From Winogradskyella sp046545555 (GTDB lineage: Bacteria; Bacteroidota; Bacteroidia; Flavobacteriales; Flavobacteriaceae): DNA of 64,000 nucleotides. Shown piece after piece: positions 16,176-27,100 of this stretch; positions within the stretch are counted from its first letter, which is position 1; the number at the start of each line of letters is the position of its first letter. The position numbers were made by a program, and so were the translations under genes. The notes beneath the pieces are model-generated. The model did not search any database, was not told the DNA's origin, and was given only the letters and a program-made list of their open reading frames with translations. Location: contig NZ_JBHZTH010000001.1 of the NCBI RefSeq assembly GCF_046545555.1, positions 992,001-1,056,000 on the forward strand, written 5' to 3'.

Positions 16176-18953
16176 ATGTTTAAAAATTCAAATTTTAAAT
16201 ACATATTATACACTTTAAGCACATTTGTATTTTTAAATATCACTGCTTGCAAAGAACAAAGTTCATTAGAAAAAGCATCAGAATTAGCCATTTCCGAAGG
16301 TTTTAAAAATCCATTAGGTTTTTACAATGCTAAACCAACTTTTTCGTGGAAGTTACCTGTTTTAGAAAACGTCAAAAGTCAATTCGCATATCAGATAGTC
16401 GTCGCCACGCGTGAAGATTTACTACCAGATAATGCTGATTTATGGGATTCTAAAAAGCAAGAATCATCACAGTCTGCATGGATAAAGTATGGAGGAGAAG
16501 CTTTACAATCGCGCCAAAACATATACTGGCAAGTAAAATACTGGAATCAAGATGGAGAAGCTTCAGAATGGAGTGCTAAAAATCATTTTGAATTAGGTTT
16601 ATTAAATAATGCCGATTGGCAAGCCAATTGGGTTGGTTTAGATACTGCCAAAGATAGCATCAGAGGTCGAGAGAATGTTTTGATTCATAAGCCACAATAT
16701 TTAAGAAAAGGATTTAAATTGTCTAAAGATGTGGCTTCGGCAAGATTGTATATCACAGCTAAAGGAGTGTTTGATGTGTCTATAAATGGAGAGAACGTAA
16801 GTGATGATGTGATGTCTCCTGGTTTTACAACCTATGATAAACGCATTGAAACTCTAACTTATGATGTTACAGATTTAATTGAATCAGGCCAGAATAGTTT
16901 AGGTGTAGAGTTGGCTTCAGGATGGTACTCTGGACGTTTACTTTGGGGAACAACACCATGGGATAATAAAATTTCACCAAAAGTTTTAGTTCAGTTAGAA
17001 ATGACAATGAAAGATGGTACAGAAGAAATTATTATTTCTGATAAAACCTGGAAAGGCACAACCAACGGTCCGCTTCAGTTTGCCGAAATATATGATGGAG
17101 AAATCTATAATGCGAATATGGAAATGCCTAATTGGACAACCAACAATTTTGATGATAAAAGCTGGCATAAAGTTGAAGTAGCCAATCTTGATGAAAATGT
17201 AAAGCTGGAACCAAAACGACATTCAGCTGTAAAGGATAAAATTACATTGGTGCCAAAAGAGATTACTAAAAAGGATGGTGCCGTAATTTTCAATTTACAG
17301 CAAAACATGGTAGGTGTACCTCTGGTAAAAGTACCAATGAAAAAAGGCGATACACTTAAAATTAGATTTGCAGAAATGTTATCACCAGATGGCACTTTCT
17401 ACACTAAAAATTATAGAAGTGCACATTCTACAGACTATTATATCGCTGCTCAAGATGGCGAAATAGAATATAAACCAAAATTTACATTTCATGGTTTTAG
17501 TTATGTAGAATTAAGCGGTTTTGATGCTTCAAAAGAACCAACAAAAGATTGGGTAACAGGTATTGTACAATATTCTAATTTTAATGATAATGGCTCATTT
17601 ACGTCTTCGCATGAGAAATTAAATCAACTACAAAGCAATATTGTTTGGGGATTAAAAGGTAACTTTTTAGATATCCCAACAGACTGCCCACAACGTAATG
17701 AACGATTGGGTTGGACAGGCGATGCGCAAGTTTTTGGACCAACATCTATGTTCAATGCAGATGTGTATAAATTCTGGGCAAGTTGGTTGCAGAGTGTTCG
17801 CGAAGCACAATTAGAAGATGGAGCTATTCCCTGGACGGTTCCGGATTCTAGAGGTAATAAAATAGCTAGTTCTGGTTGGGGAGATGTAGGTACAATTATT
17901 CCTTGGAAGATATATATGAGGACTGGTGACATAGGCTTTTTAGAAGATAATTTTGAAATGATGAAAGCTTGGGTAGGCTATCATCAAAAAAAATCAAAAA
18001 ATCATATTTCTAATATGATGTCGTTTTCAGATTGGTTACAACCTTTTCCAGAAAGTGGCGACAATAAAGGGGATACGTCTAGGAATTTAATAGGTACTGC
18101 TTTTTTTGCTCATTCGGCTAAATTAACTGCACAAGCTGCCGAAGTTCTTGGTAAAACAGAAGAACAGGCTAAATATGAAGCGCTTTACAAAACAGTTGCT
18201 AATGCATTTGATGGTAAGTTTTTTGATGAAACAGGAAAAGTAAAAGTTGTGTCAGAAACACAAACCTCTTATTTGTTAGCATTAGCATTCGATTTACTGC
18301 CTGAATCAAAAATCAAAAATGCACAGGCTAATTTATTACGTAAACTTAAAGATGCCGATTATCATTTAAGAACAGGCTTTTTAGGAACACCATTATTGCC
18401 ACGAGTTTTAGATGACATGGGCGAAGTGGATGTAGTCTATAAGTTATTGTTTAACGAAACATATCCGTCGTGGTTTTATTCTATAAATCAAGGAGCAACT
18501 ACTATTTGGGAACGTTGGAATAGTTATAGCAAAACGGAAGGTTACAATCCTAAAAGCATGAATAGCTTAAACCACTATGCTTATGGTGCGATAGGTGAAT
18601 GGATGTATGAGCGCATAGGTGGAATAGCACCATTAGAAGCAGGATATAAAACCATTAGAATTGCTCCTGTATCTAAACAGCCTTTAACATCAGCTTCAGT
18701 AAGTTTAAATACACCATATGGCAAAGTAGAATCGTCTTGGGAGATAACGAATAAGGAGTTTCAATTAGAAATAGTTATTCCACCAAATACGACGGCACAA
18801 GTCATCATTCCATCAAATACTCAAAATGAGTTGATGCTAAATGGTACTTCATTTAAGGAAGATTCAAACGTAAAACTTGTAAATACAAGTAATGATGCTT
18901 TCGAATTATTAGTGCAACCAGGGACTTATAGTTTTGAGTCTAAACTAAAATAA
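16176..18953 (+). CDS. GH78 alpha-L-rhamnosidase (lipoprotein)
   Basis: A 925-residue protein with a lipoprotein signal ending NITAC. The N-terminal beta domains (about 35-370) include WQVKYWNQDGEASEW and LASGWYSGRLLWG. The six-hairpin catalytic domain carries the GH78 hallmark DCPQRNERLGWTGDAQ (503-518) with Asp503, Glu509 and Asp516, then SDWLQPFPESGD and GATTIWERWNSYS. A C-terminal beta domain (IAPLEAGYKTIRIAPV) closes it. The length is normal for the family. It removes terminal alpha-L-rhamnose from oligosaccharides in the periplasm, which fits the rhamnose-rich substrate and the downstream rhamnose pathway. It leads a unit with the 19000 gene and two sulfatases. Confidence 0.96.
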   Translation: MFKNSNFKYILYTLSTFVFLNITACKEQSSLEKASELAISEGFKNPLGFYNAKPTFSWKLPVLENVKSQFAYQIVVATREDLLPDNADLWDSKKQESSQSAWIKYGGEALQSRQNIYWQVKYWNQDGEASEWSAKNHFELGLLNNADWQANWVGLDTAKDSIRGRENVLIHKPQYLRKGFKLSKDVASARLYITAKGVFDVSINGENVSDDVMSPGFTTYDKRIETLTYDVTDLIESGQNSLGVELASGWYSGRLLWGTTPWDNKISPKVLVQLEMTMKDGTEEIIISDKTWKGTTNGPLQFAEIYDGEIYNANMEMPNWTTNNFDDKSWHKVEVANLDENVKLEPKRHSAVKDKITLVPKEITKKDGAVIFNLQQNMVGVPLVKVPMKKGDTLKIRFAEMLSPDGTFYTKNYRSAHSTDYYIAAQDGEIEYKPKFTFHGFSYVELSGFDASKEPTKDWVTGIVQYSNFNDNGSFTSSHEKLNQLQSNIVWGLKGNFLDIPTDCPQRNERLGWTGDAQVFGPTSMFNADVYKFWASWLQSVREAQLEDGAIPWTVPDSRGNKIASSGWGDVGTIIPWKIYMRTGDIGFLEDNFEMMKAWVGYHQKKSKNHISNMMSFSDWLQPFPESGDNKGDTSRNLIGTAFFAHSAKLTAQAAEVLGKTEEQAKYEALYKTVANAFDGKFFDETGKVKVVSETQTSYLLALAFDLLPESKIKNAQANLLRKLKDADYHLRTGFLGTPLLPRVLDDMGEVDVVYKLLFNETYPSWFYSINQGATTIWERWNSYSKTEGYNPKSMNSLNHYAYGAIGEWMYERIGGIAPLEAGYKTIRIAPVSKQPLTSASVSLNTPYGKVESSWEITNKEFQLEIVIPPNTTAQVIIPSNTQNELMLNGTSFKEDSNVKLVNTSNDAFELLVQPGTYSFESKLK

Positions 18954-18999
18954 AGAATGCTAATCGTTTTGTTGAAGTAGAAATAGAACACATTAAAAA

Positions 19000-21012
19000 A
19001 TGAAAAAAATAACGTCACTATTCTTATTTGTGATGCTAGTAACACCTAGTCTTATTAATGGGCAGTCCTTAAAATTAAATAACCCAATTGTTGACGACAA
19101 AGTCATCTTTTTAGAAAATGATGGCAGGGCTGCAGTGGAAGCTGAATATTTTAATAAACAAAGTCATTCAGAAATCAGACAATGGTATATCACAGCAAAA
19201 GAAGCAATAACCAAAGTTGGTCGAGACGAAGATACACCGCATCATAAAGACGCGAGTAATAGTACTTATGTTGAAATATTACCAGATACTAGAGTTACCC
19301 ATTCAGATAAGCTAGTTCAAGGAGAAAATTTTTCTAATGCACCTGGTAAAATGTGTGTTTTACATTATAAGGTTAGATTCAATAATCCAGGGCGTTATTA
19401 TGTTTGGGTACGAGCTTATAGCACAGGAAGCGAAGATAACGGTATACATGTTGGGTTAAATGGCGAATGGCCAGAACACGGTCAACGCATGCAATGGTGC
19501 GACGGAAAAAAGCAATGGACCTGGGCAAGTAAGCAACGCACAAAAGAAGAGCATTGCGGTGTGCCAAAAGAAATTTATTTAGATATAGAAAAAGCTGGCA
19601 TCCATGATATACAATTTAGTATGCGTGAAGATGGTTTTGAGTTCGATAAGTTTATTCTAACAAAAGACAGCACTTATATTCCAAAAGATGAAGGCCCAAA
19701 AGTAACAACACTATGGCCTTTACGCTCTTATTTTAAACAAGTTGGAGCTTCACATATTGCAAACAAGACCTTACCAATTGATGATTTTCCAATCAAAGAC
19801 ACAGGCTTTTATAAACATGCAGGAGGAAAATGGTTAGGTGTCAATCCTAATAAACATAAAAAAGCCGAATCAACAACTCCTTTTACGTTTAAAAGTGGAA
19901 CTTATGATTTGGTATTTGTAGCCGTAGGTGAAAACGATGGGCAATCTGAGTTTAAAATACTAATCAACAATAAACTATTAGGCACCCATTCACCACCGCT
20001 CTCAAAAGATGTGTTTGAAGAAGGAGAAAACAACAATGCGCTCTGGGAAAATGTAAAGCTTAAACGAGGAGATCAAATTACAGTAACCGCTAAAGTTGGA
20101 AGTGCAGATGGCAAAGAATGGGCAAGAGGCCGTTGGTCTGGTATCGTTTTTACTCCAGTTGGTAAAGGTAAAGACATTATCAGAACACCTTATAATGGTT
20201 CGATAAAACTGGCACAAAATGCAACACCTATAATTAATGCACCTAAAGGTCGAATTGCTGTTGTAGCAGATGGTAACTCACCAGATCCGGATGATTTAGG
20301 AGGAACCGCAGTGTCTATCGCTTTACTAAGAGCAGCTGGACTAGAAGATAGGCTTGTACATTATTCGCATAGTTGTGATTTGGTGCGCGTAAAAAGAATT
20401 TCAGAACAAGCAGAAAAAGAACGGCATGCATTAATGCAAAGTGCCTGTGATGTAACAGCAAGACGCTGGGGCGGTTTTGATGGACTCACGTTTTTAGATG
20501 CGAAATGGCACAAAGACGAAACGGTTAAAGATTTAACTAAAGCCATAAATAACTCTACAGCCGAAGACCCACTTTGGATTATAGAAGCAGGTGAACCCGA
20601 TATTATTGGTTATGCACTTGCTGCGAGTAAAAAAAATAAACACAAATTTGTTAAAGTAATTACACACCATCCAGCTAATGATGATGCAGGTGATTTTTAC
20701 ACATGGCAACAAATATTGGATTTCGGAGTTGAAGAAGTACGTATTCCAGACCAGAACATAAAACTGAAAGTAAATCTAAGTCAATGGGATTGGGCAAAAA
20801 ACCATGCTGACCCGAGGATTCAATGGGTATGGTTACAAGGAAAAATTGCAGAGGTTGATGATGTTGTTAAATTCCAAAAGGGAAAATGGGATTGTTCTGA
20901 TGCAGGTATGATTTTGTATTGGATCACTGGTGCAAATGTTAACGACGGATTAGAACAAGGGACAGTTGCAGATGTTCAAAACCTATTATTGAAATATATA
21001 AATAAAAATTAA
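19000..21012 (+). CDS. Secreted two-domain protein: binding domain plus nucleoside-hydrolase-like domain
   Basis: A 670-residue protein; the signal ends at INGQ (about residue 22). The N-terminal half has AAVEAEYF, NNPGRYYVWVRAYSTG and GFEFDKFIL (about 45-225), a galactose-binding-like module as in GH115 C-termini, followed by a second beta domain (about 290-395, TYDLVFVAVGENDG). The C-terminal part (about 415-670) starts GRIAVVADGNSPDPDDLGG, an Asp-rich loop like the calcium site of nucleoside hydrolase / DUF1593 proteins, and has LWIIEAGEPDIIGYALAAS. A nucleoside is an unlikely substrate in this locus. The reaction is unknown; hydrolysis or dehydration of unsaturated uronyl oligosaccharides is one hypothesis. 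No sorting domain is visible. Confidence 0.6.
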   Translation: MKKITSLFLFVMLVTPSLINGQSLKLNNPIVDDKVIFLENDGRAAVEAEYFNKQSHSEIRQWYITAKEAITKVGRDEDTPHHKDASNSTYVEILPDTRVTHSDKLVQGENFSNAPGKMCVLHYKVRFNNPGRYYVWVRAYSTGSEDNGIHVGLNGEWPEHGQRMQWCDGKKQWTWASKQRTKEEHCGVPKEIYLDIEKAGIHDIQFSMREDGFEFDKFILTKDSTYIPKDEGPKVTTLWPLRSYFKQVGASHIANKTLPIDDFPIKDTGFYKHAGGKWLGVNPNKHKKAESTTPFTFKSGTYDLVFVAVGENDGQSEFKILINNKLLGTHSPPLSKDVFEEGENNNALWENVKLKRGDQITVTAKVGSADGKEWARGRWSGIVFTPVGKGKDIIRTPYNGSIKLAQNATPIINAPKGRIAVVADGNSPDPDDLGGTAVSIALLRAAGLEDRLVHYSHSCDLVRVKRISEQAEKERHALMQSACDVTARRWGGFDGLTFLDAKWHKDETVKDLTKAINNSTAEDPLWIIEAGEPDIIGYALAASKKNKHKFVKVITHHPANDDAGDFYTWQQILDFGVEEVRIPDQNIKLKVNLSQWDWAKNHADPRIQWVWLQGKIAEVDDVVKFQKGKWDCSDAGMILYWITGANVNDGLEQGTVADVQNLLLKYINKN

Positions 21013-21017
21013 TAAAC

Positions 21018-21062
21018 GTCAGTTCGAGTGATTTTAAGGTACGAAAAATTGTATCGAGAACC
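21018..21062. repeat. REP-like imperfect inverted repeat
   Basis: The element cgtcagttcgagtg ... ttgtatcgagaacc forms an imperfect stem (GTTCGAGTG against TATCGAGAAC). Similar intergenic elements are common in Flavobacteriaceae, as far as I recall. Here it sits between the 19000 gene and a sulfatase and may limit read-through or stabilise the 3' end. Confidence 0.45.
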
Positions 21063-21113
21063 TTTTAACAAAACTAACTTTAGGTTTACAAATAAAGAAT
21101 TTCAAGTCAAATT

Positions 21114-22601
21114 ATGAAAAGAATAGTAATACTCATTTTAAGTTTTGTTTTACTTATAAGTTGCAAATCAGATAAAGCAAAAAATGCAGAAACAATTGAT
21201 GAAGCCGAATCTGCTCAAAAGCCAAACATCGTATACATTCTAACAGATCAATGGAGAGGATCTGCATTGGGTTATGCCGGAAATCCAGATGTAAAAACAC
21301 CAAACCTAGATGCTTTTGCTAAGGAGTCTGTAAACTTTACGAATGCAGTTTCTGTAACGCCAGTCTGTACACCACATAGAGCAGCTTTGTTAACGGGCAA
21401 GTTTCCAACAACCACAGGGATGTTTTTAAATGATATCTATTTTCCTGCAGAGGAGGTGACCATGGCAGAATTATTTAAAGCTGAAGGCTATCATACGGCA
21501 TATTGGGGAAAATGGCATTTAGATGGGCACGGAAGATCTACCTATATTCCAAAAGAAAGACGTCAAGGCTTTGAGTATTGGAAAGCATTGGAGTGTTCGC
21601 ATAACTATACAAAAATGCCTTATTACGATAACGATAATGAAGAGCTGAAACATTGGGAGGAGTATTCACCATTCGCCATTGTAAAAGATGCAAATCAGTA
21701 TTTAGAAAAGCATGCGAATGATAAAGAACCATTTTTGGCTGTAGTTTCTATTGCGACACCCCATTATCCGCATGGAAGTGCTCCAAAGAAATATAAAGCC
21801 ATGTATCCGCCAGAAACATTGACTTTGAATCCTAATATTTCAGAAGAATTTAAGGAACGAAGTCGCAAGGAATTACAGGGCTATTATGCGCATGCCACAG
21901 CCACAGATGGAGCTATAGGAAGCTTGTTGGCGAAGATTAAAGAACTGAAATTATCAGATAATACCATTATTGTATTTTCATCAGATCATGGGGAAATGAT
22001 GGGAGCTCATGGCGTAAAACCATTTGTAAAGCAACTCGCATGGGATGAAGCAGCACGAGTTCCGTTTTTAATAAGTTATCCTGCTATTGGAAAGCATAAA
22101 GGTAAAGTAGTAAATGCACCGCTAACAACACCTGATATTTTGCCATCACTATTAGGTTTGACTAATATTGAAATTCCTAAAGACATAGAAGGAGAAAACT
22201 TATCTGAATTAATAAAAAATCCAGACCCAAATGCAGATAGAGCAGCCTTAATAATGAATGTCGCACCCTTTGGATCAAATTTCAAAGATCCATCATACAG
22301 AGCAATAAGAACAAAACAATATACCTATGCAGTAACACCTGAAGGACCTAGTATGTTTTATGATAATATTAAAGACCCATTCCAACAGAACAACTTATTA
22401 GGTAAACCACAATTGCAAGAAATTCAAAACGATTTAGACGCTATATTGCAGCAAAAACTTCAAAAAATTGGTGATCAAGTAAGGCCAAGAGCGTACTATA
22501 TGAAAAAATGGAATTATGTCTTTGATGAAAAGCGTAATGCCATTGATTATTGGAGTTGGAAAAATGGTAAAGGAGTATTACAGTCACCAAAACCATTATA
22601 A
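21114..22601 (+). CDS. S1 family sulfatase with CTPHR motif (lipoprotein)
   Basis: A 495-residue protein. The signal ends LLISC, giving a lipoprotein. The metal site is YILTDQWRGSALGYAG. The formylglycine motif is CTPHR with Cys85, so the usual Ser or Ala at position 4 is His, which C-x-P-x-R permits. The Lys-His element is YWGKWHLDGHG; the second Asp-His site is FSSDHGEMMGAHG, followed by KQLAWDEAARVPFLISYP. This belongs to the branch of S1 enzymes with a late SDHG motif (sulfoglycan exo- or endo-sulfatases). It lies in the GH78 unit and probably desulfates rhamnose or uronic residues in the periplasm. Confidence 0.94.
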   Translation: MKRIVILILSFVLLISCKSDKAKNAETIDEAESAQKPNIVYILTDQWRGSALGYAGNPDVKTPNLDAFAKESVNFTNAVSVTPVCTPHRAALLTGKFPTTTGMFLNDIYFPAEEVTMAELFKAEGYHTAYWGKWHLDGHGRSTYIPKERRQGFEYWKALECSHNYTKMPYYDNDNEELKHWEEYSPFAIVKDANQYLEKHANDKEPFLAVVSIATPHYPHGSAPKKYKAMYPPETLTLNPNISEEFKERSRKELQGYYAHATATDGAIGSLLAKIKELKLSDNTIIVFSSDHGEMMGAHGVKPFVKQLAWDEAARVPFLISYPAIGKHKGKVVNAPLTTPDILPSLLGLTNIEIPKDIEGENLSELIKNPDPNADRAALIMNVAPFGSNFKDPSYRAIRTKQYTYAVTPEGPSMFYDNIKDPFQQNNLLGKPQLQEIQNDLDAILQQKLQKIGDQVRPRAYYMKKWNYVFDEKRNAIDYWSWKNGKGVLQSPKPL

Positions 22602-22633
22602 TTAAATCCATGAAACAATTAATATAGAACCTA

Positions 22634-24082
22634 ATGAATAAAGTTATAGTATTACTTTTTACTGCTTTTTGTTTTTTAAGCAGTAACGCACAGGACAGCC
22701 AACCCAATGTACTAGTGTTTTATGTTGACGATTTACGAGCAGAATTAGGTTGCTATGGCAGTGAAACTGCAATAACACCTCATATCGATGAATTAGCGAA
22801 AGATGGTGTAATGTTTAATAAAGCTTATGTGCAGCAAGCCATTTGTGCGCCCTCAAGAATGAGTACTTTGACAGGTTTGCGTCCTGAAACTTTGGGAATT
22901 TATAGCATATTTACACCACTAAGAAAAGTACATAAAGAGGTAGTGTCTTTACCACAGTTATTCACTAAAAATGGCTATAAAACTATAAGTATAGGTAAGG
23001 TTTATCACCATGGTAGAGATGATAAAAACGTATGGTCTACTTATTTTGAAAAAGAAAGAAATTCGTATTTAAAGCCCGAAAATATAGCATTAATGAAACG
23101 CCTAAAAGAAGAAGGCGTCAAACCATTAAAAGGGCCTGCTTTTGAAAATGCTGATGTGCCAGATGAAGGCTATAAAGACGGACGAGCAGCTAATTATGCT
23201 ATAGAAACCTTACATAAAGTTAAGGACGATAAATTTGTAATGATTGTGGGCTTAAGTAAACCACATTTGCCATATAATGCACCAAAAAAATATTGGGATT
23301 TATACGATAAGAACAATTTTAAAATTCCGTTAAGAGACAAGCCTAAAGATAGGTATAGACTAGCTTTAGCGAAATGGGGCGAATTAAAAGGCTATTCAAA
23401 TATTCCAAAAGAGGGAGATTTAAACGATGATTTAACACGAGACCTTATTCATGGCTATCATGCAAGTGTGAGTTACATTGATGCTCAAGTAGGTAAAGTC
23501 ATGGAGACATTAGAAGATTTAGACTTAAGGAAAAACACCTTGATTATTTTTATGAGCGATCATGGATATAAAATTGGAGAGTATGCCTCTTGGTGTAAGC
23601 AATCTAATATGGAAATAGACGCAAGAGTGCCTTTAATTATCAGTAGAGAAACAGCATATAAAAATCGCGTTACAAATAAAACGTCCGATGCTTTGGTAGA
23701 AAATGTAGATATATTTCAAACGCTTGTGGAAATCTGTGAATTAAAATCAGCACCTGTGTCTGATGGAAAAAGCATATTACCTGTCCTAAACAATCCAAAA
23801 ACAAAATGGGATGCTGCTGCTTATAGTGTATATGCTAGAGGAAAAAAGATAATGGGCGTTACCACTACGGATGGAGAATGGCGTTATACAGAATGGCGCA
23901 ATTCTACCACACACGAAATTTTAGGAGCAGAACTCTACGAGCATAAAAACAGTTTGTTGTCTTATGAAAATCTGTCAGGACAAAAGAAGTACAAAAAAGT
24001 AGAAGACAGAATGCGACAACTTTTAGAAGTACAATTTCCAAGAGATAAACCATTTTTACAAAATGATCAGCCCAGAAGATAG
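22634..24082 (+). CDS. S1 sulfatase, iduronate-2-sulfatase-like
   Basis: A 482-residue protein with a cleavable signal ending SNAQ (no lipobox). FYVDDLRAELGCYGS, the formylglycine motif CAPSR (Cys71) followed by LTGLRPETLGIY, GKVYHHGRDD and FMSDHGYKIGEYASWCK are the pattern of iduronate-2-sulfatase-like enzymes (S1_7-type; subfamily inferred). Other landmarks are VGLSKPHLPYNAPKKYWDLY and YSVYARGKKIMGVTTTDGEWRYTEW. It is the last gene of the unit that begins at 16176, and site F for the GH2 unit starts just after it. A 2-sulfate on a uronic acid or an equivalent rhamnose sulfate is the likely target. Confidence 0.93.
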   Translation: MNKVIVLLFTAFCFLSSNAQDSQPNVLVFYVDDLRAELGCYGSETAITPHIDELAKDGVMFNKAYVQQAICAPSRMSTLTGLRPETLGIYSIFTPLRKVHKEVVSLPQLFTKNGYKTISIGKVYHHGRDDKNVWSTYFEKERNSYLKPENIALMKRLKEEGVKPLKGPAFENADVPDEGYKDGRAANYAIETLHKVKDDKFVMIVGLSKPHLPYNAPKKYWDLYDKNNFKIPLRDKPKDRYRLALAKWGELKGYSNIPKEGDLNDDLTRDLIHGYHASVSYIDAQVGKVMETLEDLDLRKNTLIIFMSDHGYKIGEYASWCKQSNMEIDARVPLIISRETAYKNRVTNKTSDALVENVDIFQTLVEICELKSAPVSDGKSILPVLNNPKTKWDAAAYSVYARGKKIMGVTTTDGEWRYTEWRNSTTHEILGAELYEHKNSLLSYENLSGQKKYKKVEDRMRQLLEVQFPRDKPFLQNDQPRR

Positions 24083-24095
24083 GGTATGTTAAAAG

Positions 24096-24140
24096 CATGA
24101 CACCACAGGATTATATTCAGGATTTTTAAAATTAAGTTTG
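24096..24140 (+). promoter_or_regulatory. CAGGAT-type PUL promoter, site F (for GH2/GH106/PL25 unit)
   Basis: CATGAC (24096-24101) and CAGGAT (24106-24111) start 10 bp apart, then 21 bp and a perfect TAAGTTTG (24133-24140). A second CAGGAT at 24118-24123 lies inside the spacer and out of phase. The predicted leader to the ATG at 24164 is about 17 nt. Confidence 0.8.
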
Positions 24141-24163
24141 GTTTACACGATTAAATCAGCTTA

Positions 24164-27100
24164 ATGAATATTAAAAAGTCCTTTCTAATACTATGTTTAA
24201 GTGTATGCATAGGTCTTGGTTATGCTCAGCGTACAGTAACCAACTTCAATAACGATTGGCAGTTTAGTCTTGAGGATTATCCAACCTTTTCAAAAAGAAA
24301 TATAGATGATTCCTCTTGGACAACTTTAAACGTGCCTCACGATTGGTCTTTTGAAAAAGGTGTGCGTAAAGGTGGTGATCAAGGTCAAGGTGGTGGCTAT
24401 CACGATGGTGGTATTGGTTGGTATCGTAAACACTTCAACATTAAAAAAGAAAGTCTTTCAAATATTACCTACATCAATTTCGATGGTGTTTATATGAATA
24501 GCGATGTTTGGATCAACGGCAATCATATAGGCAAACGACCTTATGGCTACATCAGTTTTCGGTATGATATTTCCAAATATTTAAAAGAAGGCAATAACAC
24601 TATTGCAGTTAGAGTAGATAACAGTTTAGAACCCTCAGCACGCTGGTACCATCCTTGTGGTATTTATGCGCAAGTAAAATTAATCGAAGTCAACTCAACA
24701 CACTTCAAACCCAATAGTATTTTTATTAAAACACCGTCTATTCAAACGAATAAAGCGACTGTTACTATTGATGCAGAATTTAATGGTGAGATAAAAGGTT
24801 TGAACTATGTTGTGAAGCTATTTTCCTCAGATGGTGAATTGCTAAATAAAGGTCGTGTAAAATTACAATCCTCGAGAACAACTATTCAGTTGGAAGTTGA
24901 AAATCCGAAATTATGGAGTCCAGAAACACCAAATCTCTATAAGGCAGTTACCCAAATTATAGATGGTAAAAATATAATTGATGAAACCGAAAACACCTTT
25001 GGTTTTAAAACTGTAGAATGGAAAACCGAAACAGGTTTTTGGTTAAATGGTGAAAACGTAAAACTAAAAGGGGTTTGTGAACATTGGGAGGGCGGACCTG
25101 TTGGAGGTGCTTGGACAAAACCTATGTTACGTTGGAAATTACAATCACTAAAAGACATGGGCATCAATGCTATTCGTCCGTCGCATAATCCAACACCACC
25201 AATGTTTTATGATATCTGCGATGAAATTGGTTTATTGGTCATGGATGAAATTTTTGATGGTTGGCACAAAAAAGCACCACAAGATTACGGCAAACAAGCA
25301 TTTGATGACTGGTGGCAACGCGATGTTAAAGAGTGGATTACCAGAGACCGAAATCATCCCAGTATTTTTGTTTGGAGTTTAGGGAATGAAACCCATAGCG
25401 ATGTGGCACCAGAATTGGTGAAATTCGGAAAAAGTTTAGACCCAACACGACTGTTCACTTCAGGAGCAGGAAATCCAGAAGACATGGATATTCAAGGTGT
25501 TAATGGGGGTTCTGAAACGAAATCGTTTATAGAAAATAGACGTTTTGATAAGCCCTTTATTTCAACTGAAGCACCACACACGTGGCAAACTAGAGGCTAT
25601 TACAGAACACAAACTTGGTGGCGCGATAACGAATTACCAGGTACGTATGAGTTGCCAAATCTAACCGAAAAAGAGATTTTCTTCTACGAAGGCATCAACC
25701 CTAAAAATTGGAGAAATAGAAAGCAAAGTTTCAATTCGTCTTATGATAATGCCACAGTAAGAGTTTCTGCTAGAAAATATTGGGAAGTGATGCGCGATAA
25801 TCCTTGGCATAGTGGTCACTTTCGTTGGACAGGTTTCGATTATTATGGGGAAGCTGGTTTAGTTCATGGCGGTCTGCCTTTTAACTTATTTATGGGTGGT
25901 GCTTTGGATGTCTCAGGCTTTAAAAAAGATTTATTCTATTTCTATCAGAGTCAATGGACAGATGAACCAATGATTCACATGTTACCGCATTGGACGCATC
26001 CAAGAATGAAAAAAGGCATAGTGATTCCGGTTTGGGTCTATTCTAATGCCGATGAAGTAGAGTTGTTTTTGAACGGAAAATCACTTGGAAAAGATAAACC
26101 AGGAACGGTTTGGAACGAAATGCAATGCGAATGGATGGTGCCTTATGAAGAAGGGAAACTCGAAGCAATTGCTTATATCGACGGGAAAGAAGTAAAAAGA
26201 ACATCCTTTTCTACTGGTGAACAACCATCAAAATTAAAAACAAGCATTCAAAAGTTAGATGCAGAGGATAGTTTCACGACAAGTTACATCATCACTTCAG
26301 AAAGTTTAGATAATGATTATAATCTTTATCCTTATGGAGAAAACAAAGTGTATTATCACATCAATGGTGATGTAAAGAAAATCTCAATGGAAAACGGAAA
26401 TCCTATTGACCCAACAAGTAGAACAAAATCAGATTTTAGAGCTTTGTTTTTTGGTAAAACGAGATTGTTTTTAAGAGAGTTGCCAAATGCAAATCAGGCT
26501 TCAATAATTACAGGATCAATTTTAGGAGATAAAGCATTATATACTTCAAATACAATTGTTATTGATGCGAAACAAATTTCAATTTTAGGTAAAAATACAT
26601 CTTCAGATTTAGAGATATTATATACCACAAACGGCGATAATCCTGAAACCAACGGCATAATTTACAAAGGAGTTTTCGAAATTTTGGATAATACAACCGT
26701 AAAAGCCATTGTAAAACAAAATGGTAAAGTGGTTTTAAAAATGAATGAAACTTTTGGTAAAAACGAAGGTCTATTTTGGGGGGACGAACACTCTAAAGAT
26801 ATGTGGATCGGTAGAGGTGTAAATATTTCTGCAGAAGAAGGTATACTTACTGGTGATGTCAAAGCAAGTTCGGATGCACGTCGTTATAAAGGTAGCGGAT
26901 TTGTAAGATTTGATGGTGGTGAAGGGGCAATAACATGGTATCAAGAAAATGATGGAGAAGCAGGAGATTATAGTATTCGATTTAGATATATGCATAATAA
27001 CGAAGGGGAATTGCATCCTATGAAATTGTATGTAAACGATGAGTTTATAAGGACGCTAGAGTTTAAAGAAACAGGAGGTTGGGAAAAAGAGTGGAAGTTC

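Noticed and set aside
17105..17932. Minus-strand frames of about 100 residues over the GH78 gene
   Set aside because: They are shadows of a strongly supported plus-strand glycosidase gene, with no start context or domain.
24118..24123. Extra CAGGAT (also one at 42258-42263)
   Set aside because: Neither has a TAnnTTTG box 21 bp downstream; they are probably chance or auxiliary copies beside the properly spaced sites.
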